Positions 1-9,747 of a DNA stretch of 64,000 bases are shown here, piece after piece. Position 1 is the stretch's first letter; each line of letters begins with the position of its first letter. Position numbers and translations under genes: made by a program. The notes under the pieces are model-generated. The model had not been told where the DNA came from. It was given only the letters and a program-made list of their open reading frames with translations, and ran no database searches. Origin of the DNA: an uncultured Roseobacter sp. (GTDB lineage: Bacteria > Pseudomonadota > Alphaproteobacteria > Rhodobacterales > Rhodobacteraceae); contig NZ_CANLXG010000003.1 of assembly GCF_947495025.1 (NCBI RefSeq), forward strand, positions 186,001 to 250,000. The letters run 5' to 3'.

Positions 1-7
1 ATATTCA

Positions 8-499
8 ATGACCCACACCTCTGTTCAGAAAACCGGTCTGCCCGCACAGAGCCTTCTGCATACCCGTTTCCAAGTCGGCGACTTTCTGGATTGTTACCGG
101 GTTGCCTCGACCCTGCCGCCGCGCGAAGCGGCAGGGATCATTGTGGATTTTCCCGGCTGGGCCCGCTGGCTTGTCGCCTTGCGCAACCTGATTACCGCGC
201 CTTTCGGTCTGATGGCAGACGGACCTGACAGCGCGGACAAACTGGGACTGTTCCCGGTAGAGCTCGAAACCGACAGCGAAGTCATTGCGGGCTTCAACGA
301 CCGCCACCTTGATTTCCGTGTCAGTGTTCTGAGTACCGGAGGGCATGTTCACCTCGCCACCTGGGTTCACCCCAACAAAATCGGTGGCCGGCTCTATCTT
401 GCAGCGATCATGCCTTTCCATATTATGATCGCCAGAAACGCACTGGCGCGTGTCGCGGGCCACACCGCGCCCCCGCCGGATGGCCTGGCTGAGAAGTAA
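8..499 (+). CDS. DUF2867-like conserved protein
   Basis: 163-aa ORF directly upstream of hisF in the same orientation; DUF2867-like sequence ([27 protein letters not shown]). Confidence 0.7.
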   Translation: MTHTSVQKTGLPAQSLLHTRFQVGDFLDCYRVASTLPPREAAGIIVDFPGWARWLVALRNLITAPFGLMADGPDSADKLGLFPVELETDSEVIAGFNDRHLDFRVSVLSTGGHVHLATWVHPNKIGGRLYLAAIMPFHIMIARNALARVAGHTAPPPDGLAEK

Positions 500-504
500 T
501 CACC

Positions 505-1266
505 ATGCTCAAAACCCGCATCATTCCCTGCCTTGATGTCGCCGAGGGCCGCGTCGTCAAAGGCGTCAATTTCGTCAATCTGCGTGACGCAGGAGACCCG
601 GTTGATGCCGCCATCGCCTATGATGCGGCCGGCGCGGATGAACTGTGCTTTCTGGACATTACGGCGACCCACGAAAACCGCGGCACCATGTTTGACGTGG
701 TCACACGCACGGCAGAACACTGCTATATTCCGCTAACAGTAGGTGGTGGCGTGCGCACCCCCGCTGATGTGCGTGCGCTGCTGCTCGCGGGCGCGGACAA
801 AGTCTCGTTCAATTCAGCTGCTGTCGCAAACCCGGACGTCGTCGCGCAGGCCGCAGATCAGTTCGGAAGTCAGTGCATTGTCGTCGCCATTGATGCCAAA
901 ACCGTCAGCCCCGGAAAGTGGGAAATCTTCACCCATGGCGGGCGCAAACCGACAGGGATCGACGCGGTGGAATTTGCCCGCACGGTCGAGGCAAAGGGCG
1001 CGGGGGAAATCCTGCTGACCAGTATGGACCGTGACGGCACACGCGCCGGCTTCAACCTGCCGCTGACACGCGCGATATCAGATGCAGTCAGCGTGCCGGT
1101 CATTGCGTCGGGTGGTGTGGGGACACTGGACCATCTGGTTGAAGGCGTGACGGAAGGTGGCGCTTCTGCGGTGCTGGCTGCCTCCATCTTTCACTTTGGC
1201 GACTATACTATTGCTGAAGCCAAGGCGCATATGGCCGCCGCCGGCATTCCCATGAGGCTGACATGA
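505..1266 (+). CDS. hisF: Imidazole glycerol phosphate synthase subunit HisF
   Basis: [33 protein letters not shown] and downstream TIM-barrel motifs typical of HisF. Confidence 0.98.
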   Translation: MLKTRIIPCLDVAEGRVVKGVNFVNLRDAGDPVDAAIAYDAAGADELCFLDITATHENRGTMFDVVTRTAEHCYIPLTVGGGVRTPADVRALLLAGADKVSFNSAAVANPDVVAQAADQFGSQCIVVAIDAKTVSPGKWEIFTHGGRKPTGIDAVEFARTVEAKGAGEILLTSMDRDGTRAGFNLPLTRAISDAVSVPVIASGGVGTLDHLVEGVTEGGASAVLAASIFHFGDYTIAEAKAHMAAAGIPMRLT

Positions 1267-1571
1267 CCCTGCAGGACCTGTTTGAGACGATAGAAGCGCG
1301 CAGGTCTGCTGACCCGGAAAGCTCATGGACGGCACAGCTGCTGGCAAAGGGCCCGGAGAAATGCGCGGAGAAATTCGGAGAAGAGGCCGTTGAGGCGATC
1401 ATCGAAGCGGTAAAGGGCGACAGAGACGCCCTGACCTCAGAAGCGGCGGATGTGCTCTACCACCTGATGGTGATGCTTGCGGCCCGGGATGTGACGCTGG
1501 ATGCGGTTCTTGCTGAACTTGCAGCACGCCAGAAACAATCGGGGCTGGAGGAAAAAGCGACACGCGGCTGA
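1263..1571 (+). CDS. hisE: Phosphoribosyl-ATP pyrophosphatase HisE
   Basis: [40 protein letters not shown] motif; 4-bp ATGA overlap with hisF. Confidence 0.96.
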   Translation: MTLQDLFETIEARRSADPESSWTAQLLAKGPEKCAEKFGEEAVEAIIEAVKGDRDALTSEAADVLYHLMVMLAARDVTLDAVLAELAARQKQSGLEEKATRG

Positions 1572-1573
1572 CC

Positions 1574-2041
1574 TCAGAGTTTTGAGGAAATCACACCAGT
1601 CGCAAAACCGCCCATGCGCAACTCGCCGAAAAGGCGCTGGTACTCGATTTTCGGGCACCTGTTCATCACCACGTCGACACCCCGTGCGCGCGCCGCAGCC
1701 GCGGCTTCTTCGTGTTCAACCCCGATCTGCATCCAGATGGTCTCGAGCGCAGGAAAAGTTTTGAGCGCCTCGTCAACAATCGGGGGAACGGCATCGGAGC
1801 GACGGAAAATATCAACCATATCGACCGGTTCGGTTATGTCAGAAAGGCTGGCAACGACCGGCTGGCCAAACAGCTGTTCGCCGGTATGCATCGGATTGAC
1901 GGGCAGCACAGTGTAACCTTTGAGGCCCAGATAGCGGGCCACGTAGTAGCTCGGTCGCACGGGGTTCATCGACACACCGACAACGGCAATCCGCCGCGTG
2001 CGTTGCAGGATGTCTCTGAGATCTCGGTCTGTCCATGTCAT
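1574..2041 (-). CDS. CoA-binding domain protein (YccU-like)
   Basis: IAVVGVSMNPVRPSYYVARYLGLKGYTVLPVNPMHTGEQLFGQPVVASL: CoA-binding Rossmann fold. Confidence 0.88.
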   Translation of the reverse strand: MTWTDRDLRDILQRTRRIAVVGVSMNPVRPSYYVARYLGLKGYTVLPVNPMHTGEQLFGQPVVASLSDITEPVDMVDIFRRSDAVPPIVDEALKTFPALETIWMQIGVEHEEAAAAARARGVDVVMNRCPKIEYQRLFGELRMGGFATGVISSKL

Positions 2042-2070
2042 ACCGGCACCCTAGCCTGCTGCCGGCAGGA

Positions 2071-2107
2071 TAAAAAGAGCGCCCGGAGCCAGAAGGCCAC
2101 GGGCGCT
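2071..2107 (-). terminator. Rho-independent terminator on the minus strand
   Basis: Minus strand AGCGCCCG-N14-CGGGCGCT followed by CTTTTTA; 8-bp perfect stem plus T run. Confidence 0.75.
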
Positions 2108-2222
2108 GCAAGGTACGGAACGAGGGACAGTAACGCAATCGATCGGCGTTCCGGGCCAACCAATTCACAGAATACTTAGGGGCCTTTCGGCGCCTGCCCA
2201 GACCCTCTCTCAATTCTGTGAA
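2071..2222 (-). ncRNA. Candidate structured small RNA or leader, family unknown
   Basis: Three successive perfect inverted repeats (2164-2173/2213-2222, 2116-2122/2147-2153, 2078-2085/2100-2107), the last a terminator; no plausible ORF. Confidence 0.45.
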
Positions 2223-2248
2223 CGAAGCGTTAAATTAATCGACGGAAT

Positions 2249-2569
2249 TCAGTCGAAAATATCCTCAACCACGTCAACAATCTCTTCCAGAGCGTAGCGC
2301 AGGAAACTTTTGCGCCGCTTGCGTGGTTTTGGCCGGCGATAGTCAGACCGGTACTCGGGCGGCGGCATCTGTTTTTTGCGTTGCGACCCGGACGAACGCT
2401 GTTCCGGGCCTGGATCTGAGGCAGAAACAGGCATCCTTTTGAGGTCGTGCAACGGCGCACCACACCCTGAACAGGTCAGCTCATGCCGGACTTTGTCCAG
2501 GCGCAGCGCCGCCCGCGCGCCGCAGTAACAACAGGTTGCGATCTTCGGGTGCATGCCCGTCTCCCTCAT
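2249..2569 (-). CDS. Small zinc-ribbon protein
   Basis: CCYCGARAALRLDKVRHELTCSGCGAPLHDLKRMP: two CxxC knuckles, basic C-terminus. Confidence 0.7.
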   Translation of the reverse strand: MRETGMHPKIATCCYCGARAALRLDKVRHELTCSGCGAPLHDLKRMPVSASDPGPEQRSSGSQRKKQMPPPEYRSDYRRPKPRKRRKSFLRYALEEIVDVVEDIFD

Positions 2570-3351
2570 TCGGTCCCGCGCGGACCACGACTTGCATATA
2601 AGGCTATCGCCGCCGCATTCGACACGTTCAGCGAACCGAAACCACCTGCCGCGTCAATCCGCACCAGGTGGTCGACTGTCTCTCGTGTTTTTTCACGCAG
2701 CCCGGGCCCTTCAGCGCCGAGAACCAGCGCCACCGGTCTGTCCGTGCGCCCCGACACAGCGCTTTCAATGGTCAGCTCCGCCTCACCATCAAGACCCAGG
2801 GTCACATATCCCATGTCCTGCAGCGCACGGATCGCATCCGCGAGGTTGCGTACCCGAAGATAGGGCTGGCGTTCCAGCGCACCGCTGGCGGTTTTTGCCA
2901 GAGCACCGGTTTCGGGGGCCGAGTGATGCCGCGTTCCGATCACCGCGGACGCGCCCAGCACCTCGGCAGAGCGCAGAATTGCCCCGACGTTGTGCGGATC
3001 TGTGACACGGTCCAGCAGGATAACGCGCGGCGCCTCGTCGCCGATACAGACGTCTTCAAGACGCCCCCACTCCAGCGGTTTCACCTCAAGTGCCGCGCCC
3101 TGGTGCACAGACCCGGGATCAAGCGGTACGCTGAACCTGCGCGGCTCGACCACTTCAGGTGTCATCCCGCTTTGGGCAATTGCGTCAGCCAGTTTCAGCT
3201 CAGCATTCGGTGTCACAACCAGACGCTCGCGCACCCGCGCAGGGTTCATGAGAGCATCCCGCACGGCATGCAGTCCGAAGAGCCAGACCGTCTCGCGCGA
3301 CCGGGCCCTTTTGTCCTGTTCTTTCTGAACGACCCACTTCGGTTTTTTCAT
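2566..3351 (-). CDS. rlmB: 23S rRNA (guanosine-2'-O-)-methyltransferase RlmB (SpoU/TrmH family)
   Basis: LFGLHAVRDALMNPARVRERL; VILLDRVTDPHNVGAILRSAEVLGASAVI; LVLGAEGPGLREKTRE; SLNVSNAAAIALY. Start set at MKKPKWV. Confidence 0.95.
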   Translation of the reverse strand: MKKPKWVVQKEQDKRARSRETVWLFGLHAVRDALMNPARVRERLVVTPNAELKLADAIAQSGMTPEVVEPRRFSVPLDPGSVHQGAALEVKPLEWGRLEDVCIGDEAPRVILLDRVTDPHNVGAILRSAEVLGASAVIGTRHHSAPETGALAKTASGALERQPYLRVRNLADAIRALQDMGYVTLGLDGEAELTIESAVSGRTDRPVALVLGAEGPGLREKTRETVDHLVRIDAAGGFGSLNVSNAAAIALYASRGPRGTE

Positions 3352-3460
3352 TCGATGGCCCTGCCTGACTGCGGCGGCGAAAAGGTTCGCATTTCGTCTT
3401 GACGCCTGTAGGGTCCGCTTGTAATCACGCGCCACTGTCGATGCAATGCATGGGCAGAGT

Positions 3461-3544
3461 GGGCGACAGGCCGCAAGGTGTGGCAGGGGACTGTAACTCC
3501 CTCGCGGAGACGCACGCCTGGTTCGATTCCAGGGTCGCCCACCA
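3461..3544 (+). tRNA. tRNA-Tyr (GTA), atypical core
   Basis: 7-bp acceptor GGGCGAC/GTCGCCC, anticodon loop CTGTAAC, long variable region, T-arm CCTGG-TTCGATT-CCAGG, encoded CCA. Confidence 0.85.
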
Positions 3545-3601
3545 CTTTCAGCACATCTGAAACTGCAGTAGCCGCATCGTTCTGCCTCGGGGAAATACTG
3601 T

Positions 3602-4801
3602 TCAGAAAACCGAGAGGCCCGCGTTCTTGTCCAGCAGAAGCTGTGACGAGATAGGTCCGCTTGCTGCGCCGATGCCCCGCGCATTGGCCCCCACGCTGCC
3701 CGCCGCGACGACCGGAGCGATCAGCCCTCGGGTATCCTGGCTGGCAAGATAGCGGTTGACCCTTTCGACCAGTTCAAGCCGGACCGGTTCCGGGAAGGCG
3801 CCGTCTATTACGACACCCTGAAAATCGATTACGGCACACACCGACAGTGCAGCTTTTGAAAGCTCCTGAGCCGTCTGACCGAGCCATGGATCAACATATC
3901 GCGCCAGTGGAGCCCAGTCCTGCGGCTCATCCCACAGAGCGCCCTGGCGCACGCCCGCGTCGGCCAGGCGCGACTCCAGAAGATGAATAGATGCCACGTC
4001 GATCAGTTGCCGGCTTTCGCCCAGCGGGCCGGTGCTGCGCATGGCGCCCAGCGCTCCTGCATTTCCCTGACTGCCCTGAAATACGGTGTCGTTCAGAACA
4101 ATACCCCCACCGACAAAGGACCCGACGAAAAAGTAAGCGTAATCCCGCAACCCTTTATCGCTGCCGTAAAGATGTTCCGCCCGGCAGGCCGCCGTCGCAT
4201 CATTGCCCACATAGACCGGCAGCGGAGAGAATTCGGCTACAGATTTGCGGAAATCAACATCCTTCCAGGACCGGAAGCTTTCGGCCGGCGTTCCCGCCAG
4301 TTTATGCCACTTCCACAACTCGAAAGGGGTCGCAATACCGATGCCGCACAGCCGTTTGCGCTGATCAGGACTGAGTCTGCGCGCCAGTTTTTGCGTCCCG
4401 CTGCGCAGGAATTCGAAAATCTCCTCGGGCAGTGGATAATCATAGGTCTTTTTCAGCTGATCACGGACATTGCCGACAAAATCCAGCACCAGCAGATCAG
4501 CGCTGCGGCGTCCGATCTTGAGCCCGAAGGCAAATATGCCATCAGGGTTGAGCTGCATCGGGATCGACGGCTTGCCCACCCTGCCCCGCACCGGTTCACC
4601 ACGTTGCAGCAGGCCGTCTTTTTCCAGCTTGCGCAGAATGACCGAGACCGTTTGCGGCGACAGACCAGCCCGCCTGGCCATATCACTGCCGGCCATGCCA
4701 CCAGACCGCTGAAGCATCGACATAAGAAGACGTTCGTTGTGATCACGCACACCGCTCTGGTTCACGCCTCCGAGGCGTTCAGTGATCTCGCCGCCGTCCA
4801 T
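3602..4801 (-). CDS. ROK family transcriptional regulator
   Basis: N-terminal wHTH (GSDMARRAGLSPQTVSVILRKLEKDGLLQRGEPVRGRVGKPSIP) plus ROK domain; divergent from the sugar ABC operon. Confidence 0.88.
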   Translation of the reverse strand: MDGGEITERLGGVNQSGVRDHNERLLMSMLQRSGGMAGSDMARRAGLSPQTVSVILRKLEKDGLLQRGEPVRGRVGKPSIPMQLNPDGIFAFGLKIGRRSADLLVLDFVGNVRDQLKKTYDYPLPEEIFEFLRSGTQKLARRLSPDQRKRLCGIGIATPFELWKWHKLAGTPAESFRSWKDVDFRKSVAEFSPLPVYVGNDATAACRAEHLYGSDKGLRDYAYFFVGSFVGGGIVLNDTVFQGSQGNAGALGAMRSTGPLGESRQLIDVASIHLLESRLADAGVRQGALWDEPQDWAPLARYVDPWLGQTAQELSKAALSVCAVIDFQGVVIDGAFPEPVRLELVERVNRYLASQDTRGLIAPVVAAGSVGANARGIGAASGPISSQLLLDKNAGLSVF

Positions 4802-4854
4802 ACCTGGTCCGTAAAACCTCACTGTAGCTGCGTAAAGTAAGCGGCATCCCAATT

Positions 4855-4871
4855 AATAAATCAAGTTTATT
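4855..4871. promoter_or_regulatory. Candidate operator for the ROK regulator
   Basis: AATAAA-TCAAG-TTTATT perfect inverted repeat, 7 bp before a TTGACA hexamer (4878-4883), in the ROK/frcB intergenic region. Confidence 0.45.
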
Positions 4872-4992
4872 TATTTATTGACACGCTGACGTGAATCGGT
4901 TTCCCTTAGCGTCAACCTGAGCGGTAAGGGCTGCCAGGTCCGGGTGGCTGTGCCACCTCTGACGATCAAAAATTTATCCCTGGGAGGAAACT

Positions 4993-6012
4993 ATGAAAAA
5001 GCTTATTGCCGGCACTGCCATGGCTCTGGTCGCAACTGCAGGCGCCGCGTTTGCGGACGGCCACGGTGTGTCTGCCTGCCTGATCACCAAGACCGACACC
5101 AACCCGTTCTTTGTCAAGATGCGCGAAGGTGCGGCGGCGAAGGCTGAAGAACTGGGTATCAATCTCAGCTCGTTCGCAGGCAAAGTGGACGGCGACCATG
5201 AGACCCAGGTTCAGGCAATCGAAACCTGCATCGCAAATGGCGCCAAAGGCATTCTGCTGACGGCATCAGATACAGCAAGCATCGTACCAGTGGTGCAGCA
5301 GGCGCGCGACGCAGGTCTGCTCGTTATTGCGCTGGACACACCGCTTGAGCCGATTGATGCGGCTGACATGACCTTTGCGACAGACAACTTCCTCGCGGGT
5401 GAACTGATCGGCGCCTGGGCCGCAGCCACACTGGGTGATGCAGCCGCAGATGCCAAAATCGGGATGCTCGACCTCGCAATCAGCCAGCCCACTGTTGGCG
5501 TTCTGCGCGATCAGGGTTTCCTGACCGGATTTGGCATCGACGTGAAAGACCCCAACAAATGGGGTGACGAAGACGATCCGCGCATTGTCGGTAACGACGT
5601 GACTGCCGGTAACGAAGAAGGCGGTCGCCGTGCCATGGAGAACCTCCTGGCCAAAGACCCGTCCATCAATGTCGTCTACACGATCAACGAACCTGCTGCG
5701 GCGGGCGCATATGAAGCGCTCAAAGCCATCGGCCGTGAAAACGACGTGCTGATTGTTTCGGTGGACGGTGGCTGCCCCGGCGTGCAGAACGTTGCAGAGG
5801 GTGTCATCGGCGCTACGTCACAGCAGTATCCGCTGTTGATGGCGTCGCTGGGCATCGAAGCGATCGCCCAGTGGGCCAAAGACGGCACCAAGCCGGCGGC
5901 CACAGAAGGTAAGGCGTTCTTCGACACCGGCGTTGCGCTTGTCACCGACAAACCCGCTGATGGTGTGGACAGCATCTCGGTCGCAGAAGGCAAAGACCTC
6001 TGCTGGGGCTGA
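4993..6012 (+). CDS. frcB: Sugar ABC transporter substrate-binding protein (FrcB-like)
   Basis: Signal peptide, periplasmic-binding-protein type I fold ([25 protein letters not shown]...); followed by permease, ATPase and kinase. Confidence 0.9.
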   Translation: MKKLIAGTAMALVATAGAAFADGHGVSACLITKTDTNPFFVKMREGAAAKAEELGINLSSFAGKVDGDHETQVQAIETCIANGAKGILLTASDTASIVPVVQQARDAGLLVIALDTPLEPIDAADMTFATDNFLAGELIGAWAAATLGDAAADAKIGMLDLAISQPTVGVLRDQGFLTGFGIDVKDPNKWGDEDDPRIVGNDVTAGNEEGGRRAMENLLAKDPSINVVYTINEPAAAGAYEALKAIGRENDVLIVSVDGGCPGVQNVAEGVIGATSQQYPLLMASLGIEAIAQWAKDGTKPAATEGKAFFDTGVALVTDKPADGVDSISVAEGKDLCWG

Positions 6013-6035
6013 CCTGCTGACGCCGAAAACCAGAC

Positions 6036-6061
6036 GGAGGGCGGCGCATTACCCGCCCTCC
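6036..6061 (+). repeat. Intercistronic hairpin between frcB and frcC
   Basis: Perfect 9-bp inverted repeat GGAGGGCGG-N8-CCGCCCTCC without T tract. Confidence 0.7.
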
Positions 6062-6128
6062 TGCAACCACACAAAACAGGCAGCGAAGGCCAGCATCCGG
6101 CACTTCCCTGCCCTGAGGATGGGATCCC

Positions 6129-7196
6129 ATGACCCAATCGGACAACTACGAAGCCGCTGTCTCCTCTGCTGACGCCCGCGTCGCAGAGTTTGAAGACCAC
6201 CGCCGCGGGCTGGTCGGCCGTATTCAGCACACCTTGCACCAGACACCTTCTCTCGTGCCTCTCATCGTTCTGATCTTCTCTATCGCGCTTTTTGGCATTC
6301 TGCTGGGGTCGCGGTTTTTCTCGCCTTTCGCCCTGACGCTGATCCTCCAGCAGGTCCAGATCGTGGGCGTGCTTGCAGCGGCCCAGACGCTGATCATCCT
6401 GACAGCAGGGATCGACCTGAGCGTGGGCGCGATTGCGGTGCTCTGCACCGTTGTGATGGGCAAGGCAACCTTCAGCTATGGCGTCCCGCCCGCAGTATCA
6501 GTGGCCATCGGCCTGACGGTCGGCACCGCACTGGGTGCGATCTCCGGCTGGCTGGTCAGCCGCATGAAGCTGCCGCCCTTTATTGTCACACTTGGCATGT
6601 GGCAGATCGTACTGGCGGCCAATTATCTTTATTCCGCAAACGAAACCATCCGCTCACAGGACATCGAGGCGGAGGCCTCCTTCCTCCAGTTCCTCGGGAC
6701 AAAAATACAATTCGGCGGCGCGACCTTTACGCTGGGCGTGCTGGGGATGATCGGGCTCTTTGTGGTCCTTGCATATGCGCTGCGCGCCACGGCATGGGGG
6801 CGTCACGTTTACGCCGTCGGAGATGACCCCGAAGCTGCAGAACTGTCAGGCGTCAATGTGCACCGGACCTATATGTCGGTCTATATGGCTGCCGGGTTTA
6901 TCTGCGCACTTGCAGGCTGGGTAATGATCGGGCGCTTTGGCTCCATCTCCCCCTCTGCCACCACGGGCGTCATCGGCAATATCCAGTCAATTACTGCCGT
7001 GGTGATCGGGGGCATCTCGCTCTTCGGCGGACGCGGATCCATCGCAGGCGCGCTGTTCGGCGCTCTCATCGTCGGTGTGTTCGAACTTGGCCTGCGCATG
7101 GCGGGCGCAGACCCGCAGTGGACCTTCATGCTGATCGGCATGCTCATTATCGCAGCTGTCGCAGTGGACCAGTGGATCAGAAAGGTAGCAGCATGA
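6129..7196 (+). CDS. frcC: Sugar ABC transporter permease (FrcC-like)
   Basis: Multi-TM protein with LTAGIDLSVGAIAVL and INSBATZ-type ribose/fructose permease motifs such as GGISLFGGRGSIAGALFGALIVG. Confidence 0.92.
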   Translation: MTQSDNYEAAVSSADARVAEFEDHRRGLVGRIQHTLHQTPSLVPLIVLIFSIALFGILLGSRFFSPFALTLILQQVQIVGVLAAAQTLIILTAGIDLSVGAIAVLCTVVMGKATFSYGVPPAVSVAIGLTVGTALGAISGWLVSRMKLPPFIVTLGMWQIVLAANYLYSANETIRSQDIEAEASFLQFLGTKIQFGGATFTLGVLGMIGLFVVLAYALRATAWGRHVYAVGDDPEAAELSGVNVHRTYMSVYMAAGFICALAGWVMIGRFGSISPSATTGVIGNIQSITAVVIGGISLFGGRGSIAGALFGALIVGVFELGLRMAGADPQWTFMLIGMLIIAAVAVDQWIRKVAA

Positions 7197-7966
7197 CCGA
7201 GCCAATTCTCAAAGCACGCAACCTGGTCAAACGATACGGCAAGGTCACCGCGCTCGACCACGCAGATTTTGACCTTATGCCGGGCGAAATCCTTGCGGTC
7301 ATCGGCGACAACGGTGCGGGTAAATCCTCGATGATCAAGGCGGTATCGGGTGCTGTGGTACCCGACGAAGGCCAGGTCTGGCTTGACGGCAAGGAAGTGA
7401 CCTTCCGCTCTCCGATCGAGGCACGCGCGCATGGTATCGAAACCGTATACCAGACGCTCGCCATGTCCCCCGCCCTGTCGATTGCGGACAATATGTTCAT
7501 GGGGCGCGAACTCCGAAAACCGGGCATCATGGGCAAGGTGTTCCGTAAGCTCGATAAACAGGCGATGGAGAAATTCGCCCGCGACAAGCTCAGCGAACTG
7601 GGTCTTGCCACGATCCAGAACATCAACCAGGCGGTTGAGAGCCTGTCGGGTGGTCAGCGTCAGGGGGTTGCTGTGGCGCGTGCTGCGGCCTTTGGCTCCC
7701 GGGTCGTGATCCTTGATGAACCGACAGCTGCCCTGGGGGTCAAGGAAAGCCGCAAGGTTCTGGAACTCATCCAGGACGTGAAGTCACGTGGCATTCCGAT
7801 CATTCTGATCAGTCACAACATGCCGCATGTCTTCGAGGTCGCCGACCGCATTCATGTCCACAGACTGGGGAAACGCCTGTGCGTCATTGACCCCAAGGAC
7901 TACACAATGTCGGACGCCGTGGCCTTTATGACAGGTGCCAAGGAAGCACCGGCCCAGGCAGCATGA
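7193..7966 (+). CDS. frcA: Sugar ABC transporter ATP-binding protein (FrcA-like)
   Basis: Walker A GDNGAGKSS, signature LSGGQRQG, Walker B VVILDEPTAALG; 4-bp overlap with frcC. Confidence 0.93.
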   Translation: MTEPILKARNLVKRYGKVTALDHADFDLMPGEILAVIGDNGAGKSSMIKAVSGAVVPDEGQVWLDGKEVTFRSPIEARAHGIETVYQTLAMSPALSIADNMFMGRELRKPGIMGKVFRKLDKQAMEKFARDKLSELGLATIQNINQAVESLSGGQRQGVAVARAAAFGSRVVILDEPTAALGVKESRKVLELIQDVKSRGIPIILISHNMPHVFEVADRIHVHRLGKRLCVIDPKDYTMSDAVAFMTGAKEAPAQAA

Positions 7967-8592
7967 CACCCCCCGGCGACATCGCCGCCCGGATATGTCC
8001 GCGCGTTCTTGAGGCGCCGCGCCAGGGTCGTCGCAGGCTCGTTGCGCTGGCCGGGCAGCCCGCCAGTGGTAAAACCACACTTGCCGAATGCCTGGCCCGG
8101 GCGTTGTGCGAGGCCGGCTGTGTGGCGAGCGTCGTACCGATGGACGGATTTCACCTCCACAACCAGATATTGCTGGACCGTGACAGCCTCAACCGCAAGG
8201 GCGCGCCTCATACCTTTGACGCCGCAGGATTTCTCAGCCTGGTCAGCCGGCTGCACAATGAAGAAGAAGTGTTCTATCCGCTCTTTGAGCGCGACCGGGA
8301 CATTTCGGTTGCCTGCGCGGGCCGGGTAGGACCGGAATGCGATACGGTTGTGATTGAGGGCAACTATCTGCTCTTTGACGCCCCGGTCTGGCGCGAGCTT
8401 GCCCCCCACTGGGATCTTTCGATCCGGCTGGATGTGCCGCTTGCAACGCTCGAAGAGCGCCTTGTCCAGCGCTGGCTGGATCACGGGCTCTCACCCGAAC
8501 AGGCCGCCGAACGCGCGGCTGGCAACGATCTGGCAAACGCCCGGGCAGTGGCCCGTCATACCCTGGAGGCCGATATTCTGCTCTCGGCGTGA
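7963..8592 (+). CDS. frcK: P-loop kinase FrcK-like (uridine kinase/panK-like fold)
   Basis: LAGQPASGKTTLAECLARAL P-loop; VVPMDGFHLHNQILLDRDSLNRKGAPHTFD; position after frcA. Confidence 0.8.
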   Translation: MTPPGDIAARICPRVLEAPRQGRRRLVALAGQPASGKTTLAECLARALCEAGCVASVVPMDGFHLHNQILLDRDSLNRKGAPHTFDAAGFLSLVSRLHNEEEVFYPLFERDRDISVACAGRVGPECDTVVIEGNYLLFDAPVWRELAPHWDLSIRLDVPLATLEERLVQRWLDHGLSPEQAAERAAGNDLANARAVARHTLEADILLSA

Positions 8593-8669
8593 GTCGCGCA
8601 ATTTCCTTTTGATGCTGTCTTCTGCGGCCTATAGTGGCGCAAACTCCCATCAGAGGACGTCGGGCGCAG

Positions 8670-9677
8670 ATGCCATCAGGGCCACGAGCGGCAATCAGAG
8701 ATTTCAATATCGTCGTCGTTGGACAGCGTGGACGCATCTCTTACGAGGCGCTTTTGTTCGTAGCCTCGCTGCGGCAGGCCAGTCCGGATTTCGCGGGCCG
8801 GATATTTGTGGCAGAACCACAGCCCGGCGCCCTGTGGCGCGACGATCCGCGTATAGCCGACCAGGGCATTCGCGACCGTCTGCAGGAACTGGGAGCGGAA
8901 CTGCTGCCATTCGCCTCGCGGCACTTTGGTGCCAGCTATCCCATCGGCAACAAAATCGAACTATTGCGCGAACTGCCGCGCGACACACCGTTCGTCTTTT
9001 TCGACAGTGACACTCTGATAACCGGCGAAATCACATCGGTCCCGTTTGACTTTGACCGGCCTGCGGCATCACTTGCATGCGAGGGTACGTGGCCACAGCC
9101 CCCGCTGTACGGCCCGGGATACGCCGGGATCTGGAAGTCGCTGTACGACCGTTTCCGGCTCGATTTTGAAAGCTCGCTGGATACGTCCCACCCTTCTGAT
9201 TACTGGCGCCGGTACCTTTATTTTAATGCCGGCTGGTTCAGTTACAGATGCCCGCACCGCTTTGGTGAGCTCTTTGAGCGTTTCGCGCTGGATATCCGCG
9301 ACACGCCCCCAACCGAGCTCAGCGCACAAAAGCTGACCCCATGGCTGGACCAGATCGCCCTGCCCCTTGTGGTGCATGCCCTCGGTGGCGGCCGCGACGG
9401 GCTGGCGCCAGGGTATCTGGATGGCGAAACCAGCTGCCACTACCGCCATTTCCCCCTGCTGTATGCGCAGGCCTCCGACGCGGTTGTAAAACATCTCGAG
9501 ACCGTGGCCGCCCCCAACCGCCTCAAGAAAGTGCTCAAGGGCCATGAACCCATCAAACGGATGGTGTACCAGGGTCGCGGTGCGAAAGTCCGGGCGCTTT
9601 TCGACCGGGACCGCCTGCCCCGGCGCGAGGCGATCATCCGCAACCGCATCCGCAAGGCAGGCTTCTGGATGCGCTGA
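8670..9677 (+). CDS. Putative glycosyltransferase-like protein
   Basis: GT8-like features (FVFFDSDTLITGEI, YLYFNAGWFSYRCP, LTPWLDQIALPLVV); start chosen at internal ATG. Confidence 0.6.
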   Translation: MPSGPRAAIRDFNIVVVGQRGRISYEALLFVASLRQASPDFAGRIFVAEPQPGALWRDDPRIADQGIRDRLQELGAELLPFASRHFGASYPIGNKIELLRELPRDTPFVFFDSDTLITGEITSVPFDFDRPAASLACEGTWPQPPLYGPGYAGIWKSLYDRFRLDFESSLDTSHPSDYWRRYLYFNAGWFSYRCPHRFGELFERFALDIRDTPPTELSAQKLTPWLDQIALPLVVHALGGGRDGLAPGYLDGETSCHYRHFPLLYAQASDAVVKHLETVAAPNRLKKVLKGHEPIKRMVYQGRGAKVRALFDRDRLPRREAIIRNRIRKAGFWMR

Positions 9678-9747
9678 CCTGCCCGCTCTTGTGGTCACCC
9701 GGGGCTTCCCATATCCATACGCGCAAACAACTTTGGGAGATTTCCAG

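Noticed and set aside
2164-2222. Glycine-riboswitch-like string GAGAG...GCGCCGAAAGG inside the minus-strand sRNA candidate
   Set aside because: The internal segment is only about 39 nt and lacks the CUCUCAGG(U)AAAAGGAC block and a glycine-related downstream gene.
9678-9747. SAM-II riboswitch upstream of the MetY-type gene
   Set aside because: The gap is only 70 nt and does not contain the SAM-II pseudoknot core as I know it.
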